Shown: positions 34,429-41,496 of the stretch, piece by piece | How the letters are laid out: every line of letters starts with the position of its first letter | How positions within the stretch are numbered: position 1 is the first letter of the stretch | From: Gemmatimonadota bacterium | GTDB lineage: Bacteria > Gemmatimonadota > Gemmatimonadetes > Gemmatimonadales > GWC2-71-9 | Length of the DNA stretch: 64,000 nt | NCBI GenBank assembly: GCA_025357945.1 | Contig: JANYLJ010000056.1 | Location: forward strand, 164,884 to 228,883 | Direction: 5' to 3' | Notes under the pieces: model-generated | The model's input: only the letters and a program-made list of their open reading frames with translations | Told to the model about the DNA's origin: nothing | Databases searched by the model: none | Program-made: the position numbers and the translations under genes

Positions 34429-35336
34429 GCGGACCCGGCGCGGGACCGGGAGAGGGGATCCATCGCCTCCCGCAACCCGTCACCGAGCAGGTTGAATCCG
34501 AGCACCGCCACACCGACCGCGAGGCCGGGTGCCACCGAGACCCACGGCGCCACGCGGATCAAGTCGCGCCCTTCCGCCACCATCGCGCCCCAGCTCGGTG
34601 TGGGTGGCTGCGCACCGAGTCCCACGAAGGAGAGTGCCGCTTCCGCCATGATCGCTCCCGCGATGCCGAGCGTGGCTGTGATGATCACGACGCTGCGCAC
34701 GTTGGGCACCAGGTGCCGCAGCATGACCCAGTGCGCGCGGCCACCAAGGGCGTGCGACGCGATCACGTACTCGCTCTTCACCAGCAAGAGGACCTGAGCG
34801 CGCACCAGGCGCGCAACGCCCGCCCAACCGACCGCGCCGATGATGACGAACGTCACCGGCAGCGATGGCCGGATGGCGGCCGCGACAGCGATCAACAACA
34901 GCAAGGTCGGAAAGGCGAGCGTGATGTCGGCGAAGCGCATGACAGCCAAGTCCACGGCACCGCGGAAGTACCCGGCCAGCAGGCCGAGGCTGAGGCCGAG
35001 CGTGACGGCCACCGTCTGGGACACCAACCCGACCAGCAGCGACAACCGGGCGCCGTACAGGATGCGCGACAGGACGTCGCGACCTTGCGCGTCTGCGCCG
35101 AACAGGAACCGACGGCCCGGCGATGCGAGGTAGTCGTTGGCCAAGTCGCCGCGCCGGGGGTCGTGCGGCGCGAGCCACGGGGCGAAGATCGCGGCCAGCA
35201 AAATGAGGGCGACCAACACCCCGCCCAGGCGGAAGAGCGGGTCCGAACGCCAGCGTGCCCTGAGCGAGGAGAGAGCCGGCGATTCCCGCCGGATGGGTTC
35301 CCGGCCGACGAGCAGCACCGCCGGAGTCGACATCAT
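34425..35336 (-). CDS. ABC transporter permease, OppC/DppC type (orphan)
   Basis: A 303-residue permease with an N-terminal helix, a periplasmic segment GRRFLFGADAQGRDVLSRIL (the OppC hallmark) and four more helices. The coupling EAA motif reads EAALSFVGLGAQPPTPSWG. This is the DppC/OppC branch of peptide and nickel importers. The usual partners (OppB permease, OppD/OppF ATPases, binding protein) are absent here, so its job is unclear and it must borrow subunits from elsewhere or be a remnant. It is the first gene of the reverse operon with the two propeller genes. The GC-rich N-terminal tail is atypical. Confidence 0.85.
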   Translation of the reverse strand: MMSTPAVLLVGREPIRRESPALSSLRARWRSDPLFRLGGVLVALILLAAIFAPWLAPHDPRRGDLANDYLASPGRRFLFGADAQGRDVLSRILYGARLSLLVGLVSQTVAVTLGLSLGLLAGYFRGAVDLAVMRFADITLAFPTLLLLIAVAAAIRPSLPVTFVIIGAVGWAGVARLVRAQVLLLVKSEYVIASHALGGRAHWVMLRHLVPNVRSVVIITATLGIAGAIMAEAALSFVGLGAQPPTPSWGAMVAEGRDLIRVAPWVSVAPGLAVGVAVLGFNLLGDGLREAMDPLSRSRAGSA

Positions 35337-35374
35337 TGGTAAACTTACACTCCCAACCTTCGCCGGAGAGTCAC

Positions 35375-35989
35375 ATGCGTGTTCGCTCTCGCTGGTATCT
35401 GGTGCCCATGGTGGCCGCCTTGGCGGCGAGTCCGCTCGGTCACGCGAAAGCCCAGTTGGTCTCGTTCGGCGTGATGGCCGGATTGAGCCAGTCGAAGTTG
35501 ACCGGAAACGCGCTTAAGGACGCCGCGAGCGCTGGCTTCATCGCCGGCGCGTTCGTGCGCCTCGGCGCCCTCGGATTTGCCGTGCAGCCCGGCCTGTACT
35601 ACACGGCGAAGGGCGCCAAGACGAGCGACTTCAGCGAGACCACCGGCGTGGGCAGGAAGACGACCCTCGATTACATCCAGATCCCGATCGTGATCCGGCT
35701 CCATATGGGACCGCTGTACGTGGGTGGCGGACCGGCGATCGGCCTCAAGTTGAAGTGCATGAATACCAACGGGTCCGCCGCGGCCACCGACTGCGGCACG
35801 GCGGACGGGGCGAAATCCACCGAGATCAGCGGGATCGCCGAGGCCGGGTTGGAGTTCCGGCATTTCTCGCTGGGCGCCCGCGCGGATATCGGCTTTACGA
35901 ACGCGCTCGAGGCGATCCAATCGGGAAGCACCGCGAACGTGGATTACAAGACCCAGACGGTGTCGATCGTGGCGGCGTACCGGTTCTAG
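35375..35989 (+). CDS. Outer-membrane beta-barrel protein, PorT-like
   Basis: The 204-residue protein has a signal peptide (WYLVPMVAALAASPLGHAKA, cut before Gln) and a mature part of alternating hydrophobic and polar residues in about eight beta strands, ending YRF with a terminal aromatic. This is the usual sign of an outer-membrane barrel. FGVMAGLSQSKLTG and VQPGLYYTAKGAKT resemble PorT-like barrels of Bacteroidota and Gemmatimonadota. ATG at 35375 has a GGAG site nine bases upstream. It is transcribed away from the permease operon. Function unknown; one disulfide is possible (two Cys in the extracellular loop). Confidence 0.8.
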   Translation: MRVRSRWYLVPMVAALAASPLGHAKAQLVSFGVMAGLSQSKLTGNALKDAASAGFIAGAFVRLGALGFAVQPGLYYTAKGAKTSDFSETTGVGRKTTLDYIQIPIVIRLHMGPLYVGGGPAIGLKLKCMNTNGSAAATDCGTADGAKSTEISGIAEAGLEFRHFSLGARADIGFTNALEAIQSGSTANVDYKTQTVSIVAAYRF

Positions 35990-35993
35990 CGCG

Positions 35994-36222
35994 GTCATCC
36001 TGAGCAATACAACCGCGAAGCGGTTGTGAAGTCGAAGGACCTCGGCCCCGAGCGCAGGCACCAGACTTCATGCGCCCAACCGAGGTCCTTCGACTGCGCA
36101 TCGGCGGCGCCGATGCGTCGCTCAGGATGACAGGCGCCCGAGCGCAGGCACCAGACTTCATGCGCGGAACCGAGGTCCTTCGACTGCGCATCGGCTGCGC
36201 CGATGCTTCGCTCAGGATGACA
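35994..36222. repeat. Dispersed palindromic repeat family 1, compound copy
   Basis: The segment opens with TCATCCTGAGC and closes with GCTCAGGATGACA, and contains the inner pair GGACCTCGG/CCGAGGTCC. A 90-bp unit starting CCGAGCGCAGGCACC is repeated directly at 36048 and 36138. The reverse glycosyltransferase gene at 36212 ends inside this repeat and takes its last residues from it. Related copies lie at 39445-39470 and inside queA at 50089-50230. It resembles REP/MITE-like non-autonomous elements. Confidence 0.8.
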
Positions 36223-37420
36223 GCGCTGACACCCGCCCGAACTCCGAGGCGATCGCCCGCATCTCCCGCACGACGCGATCCCAGTTGAGGTAACGCTCCA
36301 CCCGTTCGCGACCCGCAGCGCCGAGTCGTCGTGACAGGATCCTGTCGCCGAGCAAGTTGCGAACCGACGCCTCGATTCCCGCCAGGTCGTGCGGATCGAC
36401 CATGACGCCGGTTTCGCCGTCGGCGACGGCATCGGGAATGCCGCCGCTGCGAGCCGCAATCACCGGCAGGCCGCACGCCGCAGCCTCCGCAAACGAAATC
36501 CCGAAACCCTCGACGTCGAGTAGCGTTTCGCGGGTGAGACCGAGATAGATCTCGCCGATCGAGTAGGCAGCAGGCAACTGGGCGTCGGCCACGTCGGTCA
36601 ACAGGTGCACCCGGTCGGCCACGCCAAGTTTGGTTGCGAGTGCGCGGAGCGCCGCTTCCTGTGGTCCGCGTCCGATGATCGCGTAGTGCAGGTCGGGGTG
36701 GTCGTTGCGCAACCGCGCGATGAGCCGGATGCCGGTGTCAATTCCCTTGTACTCGACCAGCCGGGCGACGGTGACGAGCCAGCGACCGTCCGGCAGGCCG
36801 CGGCGCCGGCGGAACTCCGCGCCGGCAGCGGGATCGGCGCGCCAGCGAACCGGGTCGGTGCCAAGCGGCACGACGCGCACTCGCCGGGCGGCGGATTCGA
36901 GATCGAGTTCGCGGAGGAGTAGCCGACACCGTTCCGCGGTCCATTGCGAAATGGCGACGAACACCGCCGCGTCACCAAGAAGCGATCGCACCAGGCGACG
37001 CTTGAAGCGGCTGCCGGCGATCCTGGCCTGCAACGTGAGCAGGTCGTTGCCCACCACCAGGATGCCGTAAGGCAAGCGGGTGCGCCGATAGGCCCAATGC
37101 GCCGCGTATCCGGCCGGGCGAATCGTGTCGCACCAGGCGAAACGCGCCGCCGGATCGCGGGCGAGCGTCACCGCGCGGCGGGACCACGTCAACACGCCGA
37201 TCAGCGTGCGCAAGCGATCGACCGGCACCAGCAGCCGATCGACTCGCTGCGGCGACAGCGCATCCGCGGCGGCGGCGCCGGCCACCGTGCCGGTCGATAC
37301 CGTCAGAGAACCGTGCGGATAGCCGTCGGCGAGCGCTGCCATCCATCGCGCGATTCCACCAGCCATGGGCGGGAAGTCGTGCGCGAACAACAGGTCGTGG
37401 TGCGGCCGGCCGGCTGGCAT
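36212..37420 (-). CDS. Glycosyltransferase family 4
   Basis: A 402-residue GT-B transferase with LLFAHDFPPMAGGIARWM at the N-terminus, VGNDLLTLQARIAGSRFKRR in the acceptor domain, VTVARLVEYKGIDTGIRLI near residue 218 and LDVEGFGISFAEAAACGLPV (donor E-x7-E) near residue 305. The last few residues (SALSS) and the stop are supplied by the repeat at 35994-36222. It belongs to the reverse-strand part of the polysaccharide locus and is divergent from the CgeB-like gene that begins 24 bases away. Sugar unknown. Confidence 0.85.
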   Translation of the reverse strand: MPAGRPHHDLLFAHDFPPMAGGIARWMAALADGYPHGSLTVSTGTVAGAAAADALSPQRVDRLLVPVDRLRTLIGVLTWSRRAVTLARDPAARFAWCDTIRPAGYAAHWAYRRTRLPYGILVVGNDLLTLQARIAGSRFKRRLVRSLLGDAAVFVAISQWTAERCRLLLRELDLESAARRVRVVPLGTDPVRWRADPAAGAEFRRRRGLPDGRWLVTVARLVEYKGIDTGIRLIARLRNDHPDLHYAIIGRGPQEAALRALATKLGVADRVHLLTDVADAQLPAAYSIGEIYLGLTRETLLDVEGFGISFAEAAACGLPVIAARSGGIPDAVADGETGVMVDPHDLAGIEASVRNLLGDRILSRRLGAAGRERVERYLNWDRVVREMRAIASEFGRVSALSS

Positions 37421-37444
37421 GGCAGGAAGTTATCCTTCCCTGCC

Positions 37445-38458
37445 GTGACCGTATCGAACCAACTTCCGTTCCAGCGTCTCGCAGTCCTCGGTGCGGGGGC
37501 GCCGCACAACGACGAAGTCGCCTACGCGCGCGCGGCGCAACGTCTCGGCGTCGCGAGCCGGGTGTTCGACGTACTGGCGTGGCATCGGCGGCTGCGGGGA
37601 CTGGCACCGCCACTGCTCGAACGCCGGATTGAACGGTTCAATCCCGACTTTATCCTGTGCACGCGCGAGGCACGTCGCCTTGGCCACGCGCGACTTGAAC
37701 GGCTGTTTCGCAACCGGATGACCGCGATGTGGCACGTCGATATCGCACCGCAGGAAGGGGTGGTCGACCTCGCCCGCCAGTGCGGCACACTCTACACCAC
37801 GTACTCGGGCCAACGCGATACCTATCGTGCCCAGGGCGTCCCGGTGGTGCGGTTCCTGCCGCAGGCGATGGATCCCGATCGCGACATGCCCGCAGCCGCG
37901 ACCCGCGACGAGTACCGTTGCGACGTGAGCTTCGTGGGCTCCGGGCCCTATCCCTATCGCTGGCCGCTGCTGCGCGCGGTGGCGCGGGAGTTCGCGTTGC
38001 AGGTTCGCGGACCGGGATGGACGGGCGTGGACAGTGGACTTCCAGTCGTCGGCGAGGCAGTGCACGGCGCCCGATTTGCGGAAGTCGTCGCCGGCGCGGC
38101 CGTGTCGCTCGGAGCCAACTCGTTCGCGGAACAGGAGACGCAGTTCGCCTCGGCGTCGAACCGGATGTGGAAGGTCTTCGGTTGCGGCGGAGCCTACGTC
38201 GGGCCGTATGTGCCAGGGATCGAACAGTTCGCGCGAGACGGCGAACATTGCCGCTGGTTCCGCTCGATTGATGATTGCGTCGAGCAGATTCGGGCATTGC
38301 TGGCGAACCCGGAGGAGCGCATCGCGATGGCGGCACGGGCACATGCGCACGCGCTGGCCTATCACACGTATGATCATCGGCTGAGGATGCTGTTGAGCGG
38401 GGAGGAGTATCCGCTAACGAGAGACGAGAGACGAGAGACGGGAGACGGGAGACGATAG
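37445..38458 (+). CDS. CgeB-like glycosyltransferase (GT-B)
   Basis: The protein of about 337 residues begins RLAVLGAGAPHNDEVAYARA and has the CgeB-type donor half: CDVSFVGSGPYPYRWPLLRA, SNRMWKVFGCGGAYVGPYVP and EHCRWFRSIDDCVEQIR. Such proteins are glycosyltransferases of the Glyco_trans_1_2 type. GTG at 37445 is the first plausible start; in-frame codons upstream lie inside the opposite-strand gene. The C-terminus (RDERRETGDGRR) is translated from a heptamer tandem repeat, so the natural end is probably a few residues earlier and has been extended. It starts near the divergent GT4 gene. Confidence 0.8.
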   Translation: MTVSNQLPFQRLAVLGAGAPHNDEVAYARAAQRLGVASRVFDVLAWHRRLRGLAPPLLERRIERFNPDFILCTREARRLGHARLERLFRNRMTAMWHVDIAPQEGVVDLARQCGTLYTTYSGQRDTYRAQGVPVVRFLPQAMDPDRDMPAAATRDEYRCDVSFVGSGPYPYRWPLLRAVAREFALQVRGPGWTGVDSGLPVVGEAVHGARFAEVVAGAAVSLGANSFAEQETQFASASNRMWKVFGCGGAYVGPYVPGIEQFARDGEHCRWFRSIDDCVEQIRALLANPEERIAMAARAHAHALAYHTYDHRLRMLLSGEEYPLTRDERRETGDGRR

Positions 38459-38472
38459 ACGAGAGACGAGAG
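38417..38472 (+). repeat. Tandem heptamer array (ACGAGAG), left copy
   Basis: Eight units of seven bases with the consensus ACGAGAG (two read ACGGGAG and one ACGATAG). It covers the end of the CgeB-like gene. The same heptamer occurs in opposite orientation at 39478-39505, so the two arrays bracket the gene pair at 38498-39512 as inverted repeats. Confidence 0.85.
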
Positions 38473-38497
38473 ACGCGAAGGCCCGCCCAGTTCGCGA

Positions 38498-39028
38498 CTA
38501 CCCAGGCAGCAACTCCTCCAGCGCCAATCGCGACCTGGCCGGAAGCTGGGTCTCGTCGAAGTACCTGGTCACCACATCGAGAGCTTCGTTGGCGGTCGAG
38601 ATGTTGAGATAACGCAGCAGGTAACGCACGTCGTCAAGATCGTGGAACTCCTCACCCAGGCGCATCGCCGCGCACTTCATCGCCAGCAGATAGGTCGGGC
38701 GAGCCACGAAGACCTTCAGGTGCGAGCGCTCGAGGAAATTGTCGAACTCGCCGCGGGGACTGAGCCAGGCTTTCACCGCATCGTTCAGCCAGGTATCAGG
38801 AACACCGCTCTGTACCGCGACGCGAGCGGCGGCCCCCCGGACGACTCTCGCGGGTTCAAACCAGGCGTGCACGTCGCGCGTGGCGGCGCGCGCGTTGAGG
38901 GCGAGACACATGACGGCTCCGCCCACCAGATAGACCTCGCCCTGTGCCGCGACGGTGGCGAGTTCCGAGTTGAGCAACTCGAGCAGGCTCAAGATCTCCT
39001 TCTTCGACAGCCTGGTCGGCTCGATCAT
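38498..39028 (-). CDS. DUF6036/AbiEii-like nucleotidyltransferase-fold protein
   Basis: A protein of 176 residues in the nucleotidyltransferase superfamily, recognisable from VYLVGGAVMCLAL (GG motif at residues 36-37) and ATRDVHAWFEP. In the family the second acidic position of the D-x-D metal pair is Asp; here it is His54 (D52-V-H54). This may abolish or change catalysis. Homologues pair with an upstream gene, as here, in type IV-like toxin-antitoxin or defence modules. It begins one base after the stop of that gene. The call as NTase fold is good; the toxin role is inference. Confidence 0.65.
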   Translation of the reverse strand: MIEPTRLSKKEILSLLELLNSELATVAAQGEVYLVGGAVMCLALNARAATRDVHAWFEPARVVRGAAARVAVQSGVPDTWLNDAVKAWLSPRGEFDNFLERSHLKVFVARPTYLLAMKCAAMRLGEEFHDLDDVRYLLRYLNISTANEALDVVTRYFDETQLPARSRLALEELLPG

Positions 39029-39029
39029 G

Positions 39030-39512
39030 CTAGACCCGCGCGCCGAGCGAGGCGTCGATGAAGATATTCCGCCGCTTGAACGGCACCGGTGAAGCCCGCA
39101 GCAGGTGGAACCGGACGCTCTTGAGCGGCGTCGCGAAGTGCGGTTGGTCGAGCGGCGCGATCTCAGCCACCCAGGCCGGCGGAGCCACGCCCTTCTGCAC
39201 CCCGGCCTGCTCGACCATCGCCGCGACGTAGTTCTGCATCAAGACCGGCAATCCACTGTGGTCTGCCCGGGCCACCACGTCCGCGTACTCGACTGGTGCG
39301 CAGCCGACCAGGAGATCATGCAACTCGGCGAGCGCGAAGCGGCGATCAGCCTCGTCGCGGAGCAGCTTCAACAGTTCACGGAACCGTTCCCCCTTTGGCG
39401 GCAGCGCGCGCCCAGGACGACGGAAGATCAGGCGGCGCGACGACGTAGGTCCTTCGCTACGCTCAGGACGACGACCCTTCTCGTCTCTCGTCTCTCGTCT
39501 CTCGTCAGTCAC
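39030..39512 (-). CDS. Partner protein of the NTase-fold gene
   Basis: The protein of up to 160 residues has no catalytic motif I recognise. The first 26 residues (from MTDERRETRD) are encoded by the heptamer repeat and a family 1 repeat, so the original start was probably lost or lies further in; GTG at 39512 is the only clear start. The remainder has a helical region (GERFRELLKLLRDEADRRF) and a conserved C-terminal block, PHFATPLKSVRFHLLRASP and PFKRRNIFIDASLG. This block also accompanies DUF6036-type genes elsewhere, supporting a two-gene module. It may be a regulator or antitoxin. Confidence 0.55.
   Translation of the reverse strand: MTDERRETRDEKGRRPERSEGPTSSRRLIFRRPGRALPPKGERFRELLKLLRDEADRRFALAELHDLLVGCAPVEYADVVARADHSGLPVLMQNYVAAMVEQAGVQKGVAPPAWVAEIAPLDQPHFATPLKSVRFHLLRASPVPFKRRNIFIDASLGARV
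39445..39470 (-). repeat. Dispersed repeat family 1, short partial copy
   Basis: GTAGGTCCTTCGCTACGCTCAGGACGACG corresponds to one arm of the palindromic repeat (AGGTCCTTCG ... CTCAGGA). It is embedded in the N-terminal coding region of the partner gene next to the heptamer array. Confidence 0.6.
39478..39505 (-). repeat. Tandem heptamer array (ACGAGAG on the reverse strand), right copy
   Basis: Four units of CTCTCGT on the forward strand, the reverse complement of the left array at 38417-38472. It overlaps the start of the NTase partner gene and touches the end of the next reverse gene at 39505. Confidence 0.8.
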
Positions 39513-40374
39513 CCCTCACCTCGCTGTAGTTTCGAAACTCGAACGGCCGCCAGCCGGTAAGTCGCTCGAGCAACAGCGACGCAAGCAGCCGCACATGTCC
39601 GCGTTCGAAACGGCGCGGTGCCGTGAGTGACCGATCGTTTCGACGCGCCGCGATCCACGCGCGCGCGACCGCCGGATGCTCACCCTGAAACGGCTCGATT
39701 CCCGGCAACCACGGCAACAGCGGTCGGCCGTCGAGCTGTTGGCGCGGTACCGGGTCGAGTACCCGATCCGCGGCGCGCTTGCTGGCGAGCGCCCACGTCG
39801 GCCGCGCCCAGCCGTAGTGGTGCATCACCGCGCTACTGGCGACGGCGCGGACACGCCGATCGGCGGGGCCGGTGCGAAAGCCCTGGGCGTCGCGGTACGA
39901 ATGCACCCCGAGCGCGGGATCGAGCCGCACGGCCCGGACCTCGCGGCGGTACCACTTCCGGTTCCGCGCGACCGCGTCGAATCCGCCGTAGAAGTGCCGG
40001 TACTCCACCAGGACCCCTTCGACCGCGCGATCGTCATCGTGCCGCTCGATCGCGTCGCGGACCCGGGCCGCGGCGCCGTCGGCGAATACTTCATCGGCCT
40101 GGATATAGATGCCCCATGGCGAGCGGCATGTCGCCATCGCGCGCTGGGTCTCCGCGGCAAGCATGGCGGTACCAAGAGCCGGATCCCACGCCGACTCGAT
40201 GATGCGAATGCGCGGATCGCCGAGGGCGCGAACGCGATCGAGGGTGTCGTCATCGGAATGTCCGACGTTGACGACGAACTCATCGACCACTGGCAGCAGC
40301 GACAGGATGCTGGCTTCGATCGGGAAATCGAGCAGCGTGGCGTTGCGGACGAGGGTGAATCCCGAAACGAGCAT
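39505..40374 (-). CDS. Glycosyltransferase family 2-like protein
   Basis: A 289-residue protein with GT-A features: SGFTLVRNATLLDFPIEASI at the N-terminus, VVDEFVVNVGHSDDDTLD (nucleotide site), YIQADEVF as the metal site near residue 90, and GFRTGPADRR and HYGWARP in the acceptor half. Members of this branch (glycosyltransferase family 2 or 92-like) are frequent beside CgeB-like genes. The ATG at 40374 starts in front of a family 2 repeat. The stop falls at the heptamer array, overlapping the NTase partner start by eight bases. The end of the protein is normal in length for the group. Confidence 0.75.
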   Translation of the reverse strand: MLVSGFTLVRNATLLDFPIEASILSLLPVVDEFVVNVGHSDDDTLDRVRALGDPRIRIIESAWDPALGTAMLAAETQRAMATCRSPWGIYIQADEVFADGAAARVRDAIERHDDDRAVEGVLVEYRHFYGGFDAVARNRKWYRREVRAVRLDPALGVHSYRDAQGFRTGPADRRVRAVASSAVMHHYGWARPTWALASKRAADRVLDPVPRQQLDGRPLLPWLPGIEPFQGEHPAVARAWIAARRNDRSLTAPRRFERGHVRLLASLLLERLTGWRPFEFRNYSEVRGD

Positions 40375-40390
40375 CAGAGCGGGACCCGGC

Positions 40391-40514
40391 AGCCATGAGC
40401 CGTGAGCCCCAGACGGTACGCTAGCGTGCGTCTACCACACGCTAGCTCAACCCACGGGCTCATGGCTCACGGCTGCGGTTGCGGCTCATGGCTGCAGTTG
40501 CGGCTCACGGCTGC
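40391..40514. repeat. Dispersed palindromic repeat family 2, copy 1
   Basis: The element begins AGCCATGAGCCGTGAGCC and ends with the inverted GGGCTCATGGCTCACGGCT, with inner GCTAGC/CGCTAG pairing. The right end has extra half-copies (GCGGCTCATGGCTGCAG). It lies between a GT2 gene and a CgeB-like gene and supplies the last residues and stop of the latter. The other copies are at 46777-46860 and 51144-51233. Confidence 0.8.
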
Positions 40515-41496
40515 TGTGCTTCATCGGCCTCGGCTGATCGAGCAACAGCTGCCGCATCCGATGCATGTAGGTGTGATCCTGCAGCAGGCGCGATCGGGCG
40601 GCCTGGCCGAGGCGTTCCGCGGCGGCGGGCGCTTCGATCAAGGCACGCACGCATGCCTTCAGTTCGGCGGCATCGTGGAAGACGCTCACCTCGCGGCCTG
40701 GCTCGAAGCAGCGGGGCAGGTCGCCGCGGTCATCGACCACCTGCGCCGCACCGATCGCGGCCAGTTCGAACACGCGCTGGTTGCACGACGCTTCACGCGG
40801 GTCGTTTTCGACCAGCGCGTGGTGAATGTTGACTGCGACCGTCGCGCCGGCATACGCCTTGAGATACTCGTCGGTGCTCGGTACCTCGCCGCGGCAGTAG
40901 TCGCGCAACGTGGTCTTGCGCCAACCGGGGCCCCACACGGCAAGGCCGAACTCCACCAGTTCCGCAAGCAACCGCTCCCGGCGCGGCGTGGCGCTCCCGG
41001 CGAACACCACATTGGCGCGATACTGATCGCGCGTCTTGATCGGGCGATAGACCGAGGGATCGGCGGCGAAGGCAAGCACATCCACGGTGCGACCGAGCCG
41101 GTCGGCCATTTCGGCCGCGATGTCGGTGCCAATCGTGTAGATGTGATCGAAGGGCCGGGCCAGCACGATGGCCTCGGAGATCTGGCGAAGGTCGTGCGGC
41201 AGCCAGTTGATCCAGCGGGCACGCACCCGGCCGCGCAACCGCTCGACCATCTCCTCGTCGAGTTCCGGGTTGCCGTTCACGATGACCAGATCGGGTTGTG
41301 CCTCGTCGATCGAGTGCTCGAGCCGCCGGCCAAGGTCACCGGCACGAAACCGCGCCAGCAACGAAGGCCGGGCCTTGAGGTCGAACACGGTGACCTTCGC
41401 CCCGAGCCGCTCGAGGGCACGCCGTCGCTGGGCGAAATGCGCGTGATAGGCGTCGTTGAACTCGGCGACGAACAGGACCGAGCGGTCGATGTTCAC
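40486..41496 (-). CDS. CgeB-like glycosyltransferase (GT-B)
   Basis: The 336-residue protein starts SVLFVAEFNDAYHAHFAQRR and has the same donor-half features as the other CgeB-like gene: ANVVFAGSATPRRERLLAEL, NQRVFELAAIGAAQVVDDRG and LPRCFEPGREVSVFHDAAEL. The last eight residues (SREPQLQP) come from the family 2 repeat, so the true C-terminus probably ended a little earlier. GTG at 41496 overlaps the stop of the ABC exporter gene (GTGA), so it belongs to the same reverse operon. Confidence 0.8.
   Translation of the reverse strand: MNIDRSVLFVAEFNDAYHAHFAQRRRALERLGAKVTVFDLKARPSLLARFRAGDLGRRLEHSIDEAQPDLVIVNGNPELDEEMVERLRGRVRARWINWLPHDLRQISEAIVLARPFDHIYTIGTDIAAEMADRLGRTVDVLAFAADPSVYRPIKTRDQYRANVVFAGSATPRRERLLAELVEFGLAVWGPGWRKTTLRDYCRGEVPSTDEYLKAYAGATVAVNIHHALVENDPREASCNQRVFELAAIGAAQVVDDRGDLPRCFEPGREVSVFHDAAELKACVRALIEAPAAAERLGQAARSRLLQDHTYMHRMRQLLLDQPRPMKHSSREPQLQP

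Noticed and set aside
38417..39505. CRISPR array
   Set aside because: Heptamer repeats are contiguous with no spacers, and no cas genes are nearby.
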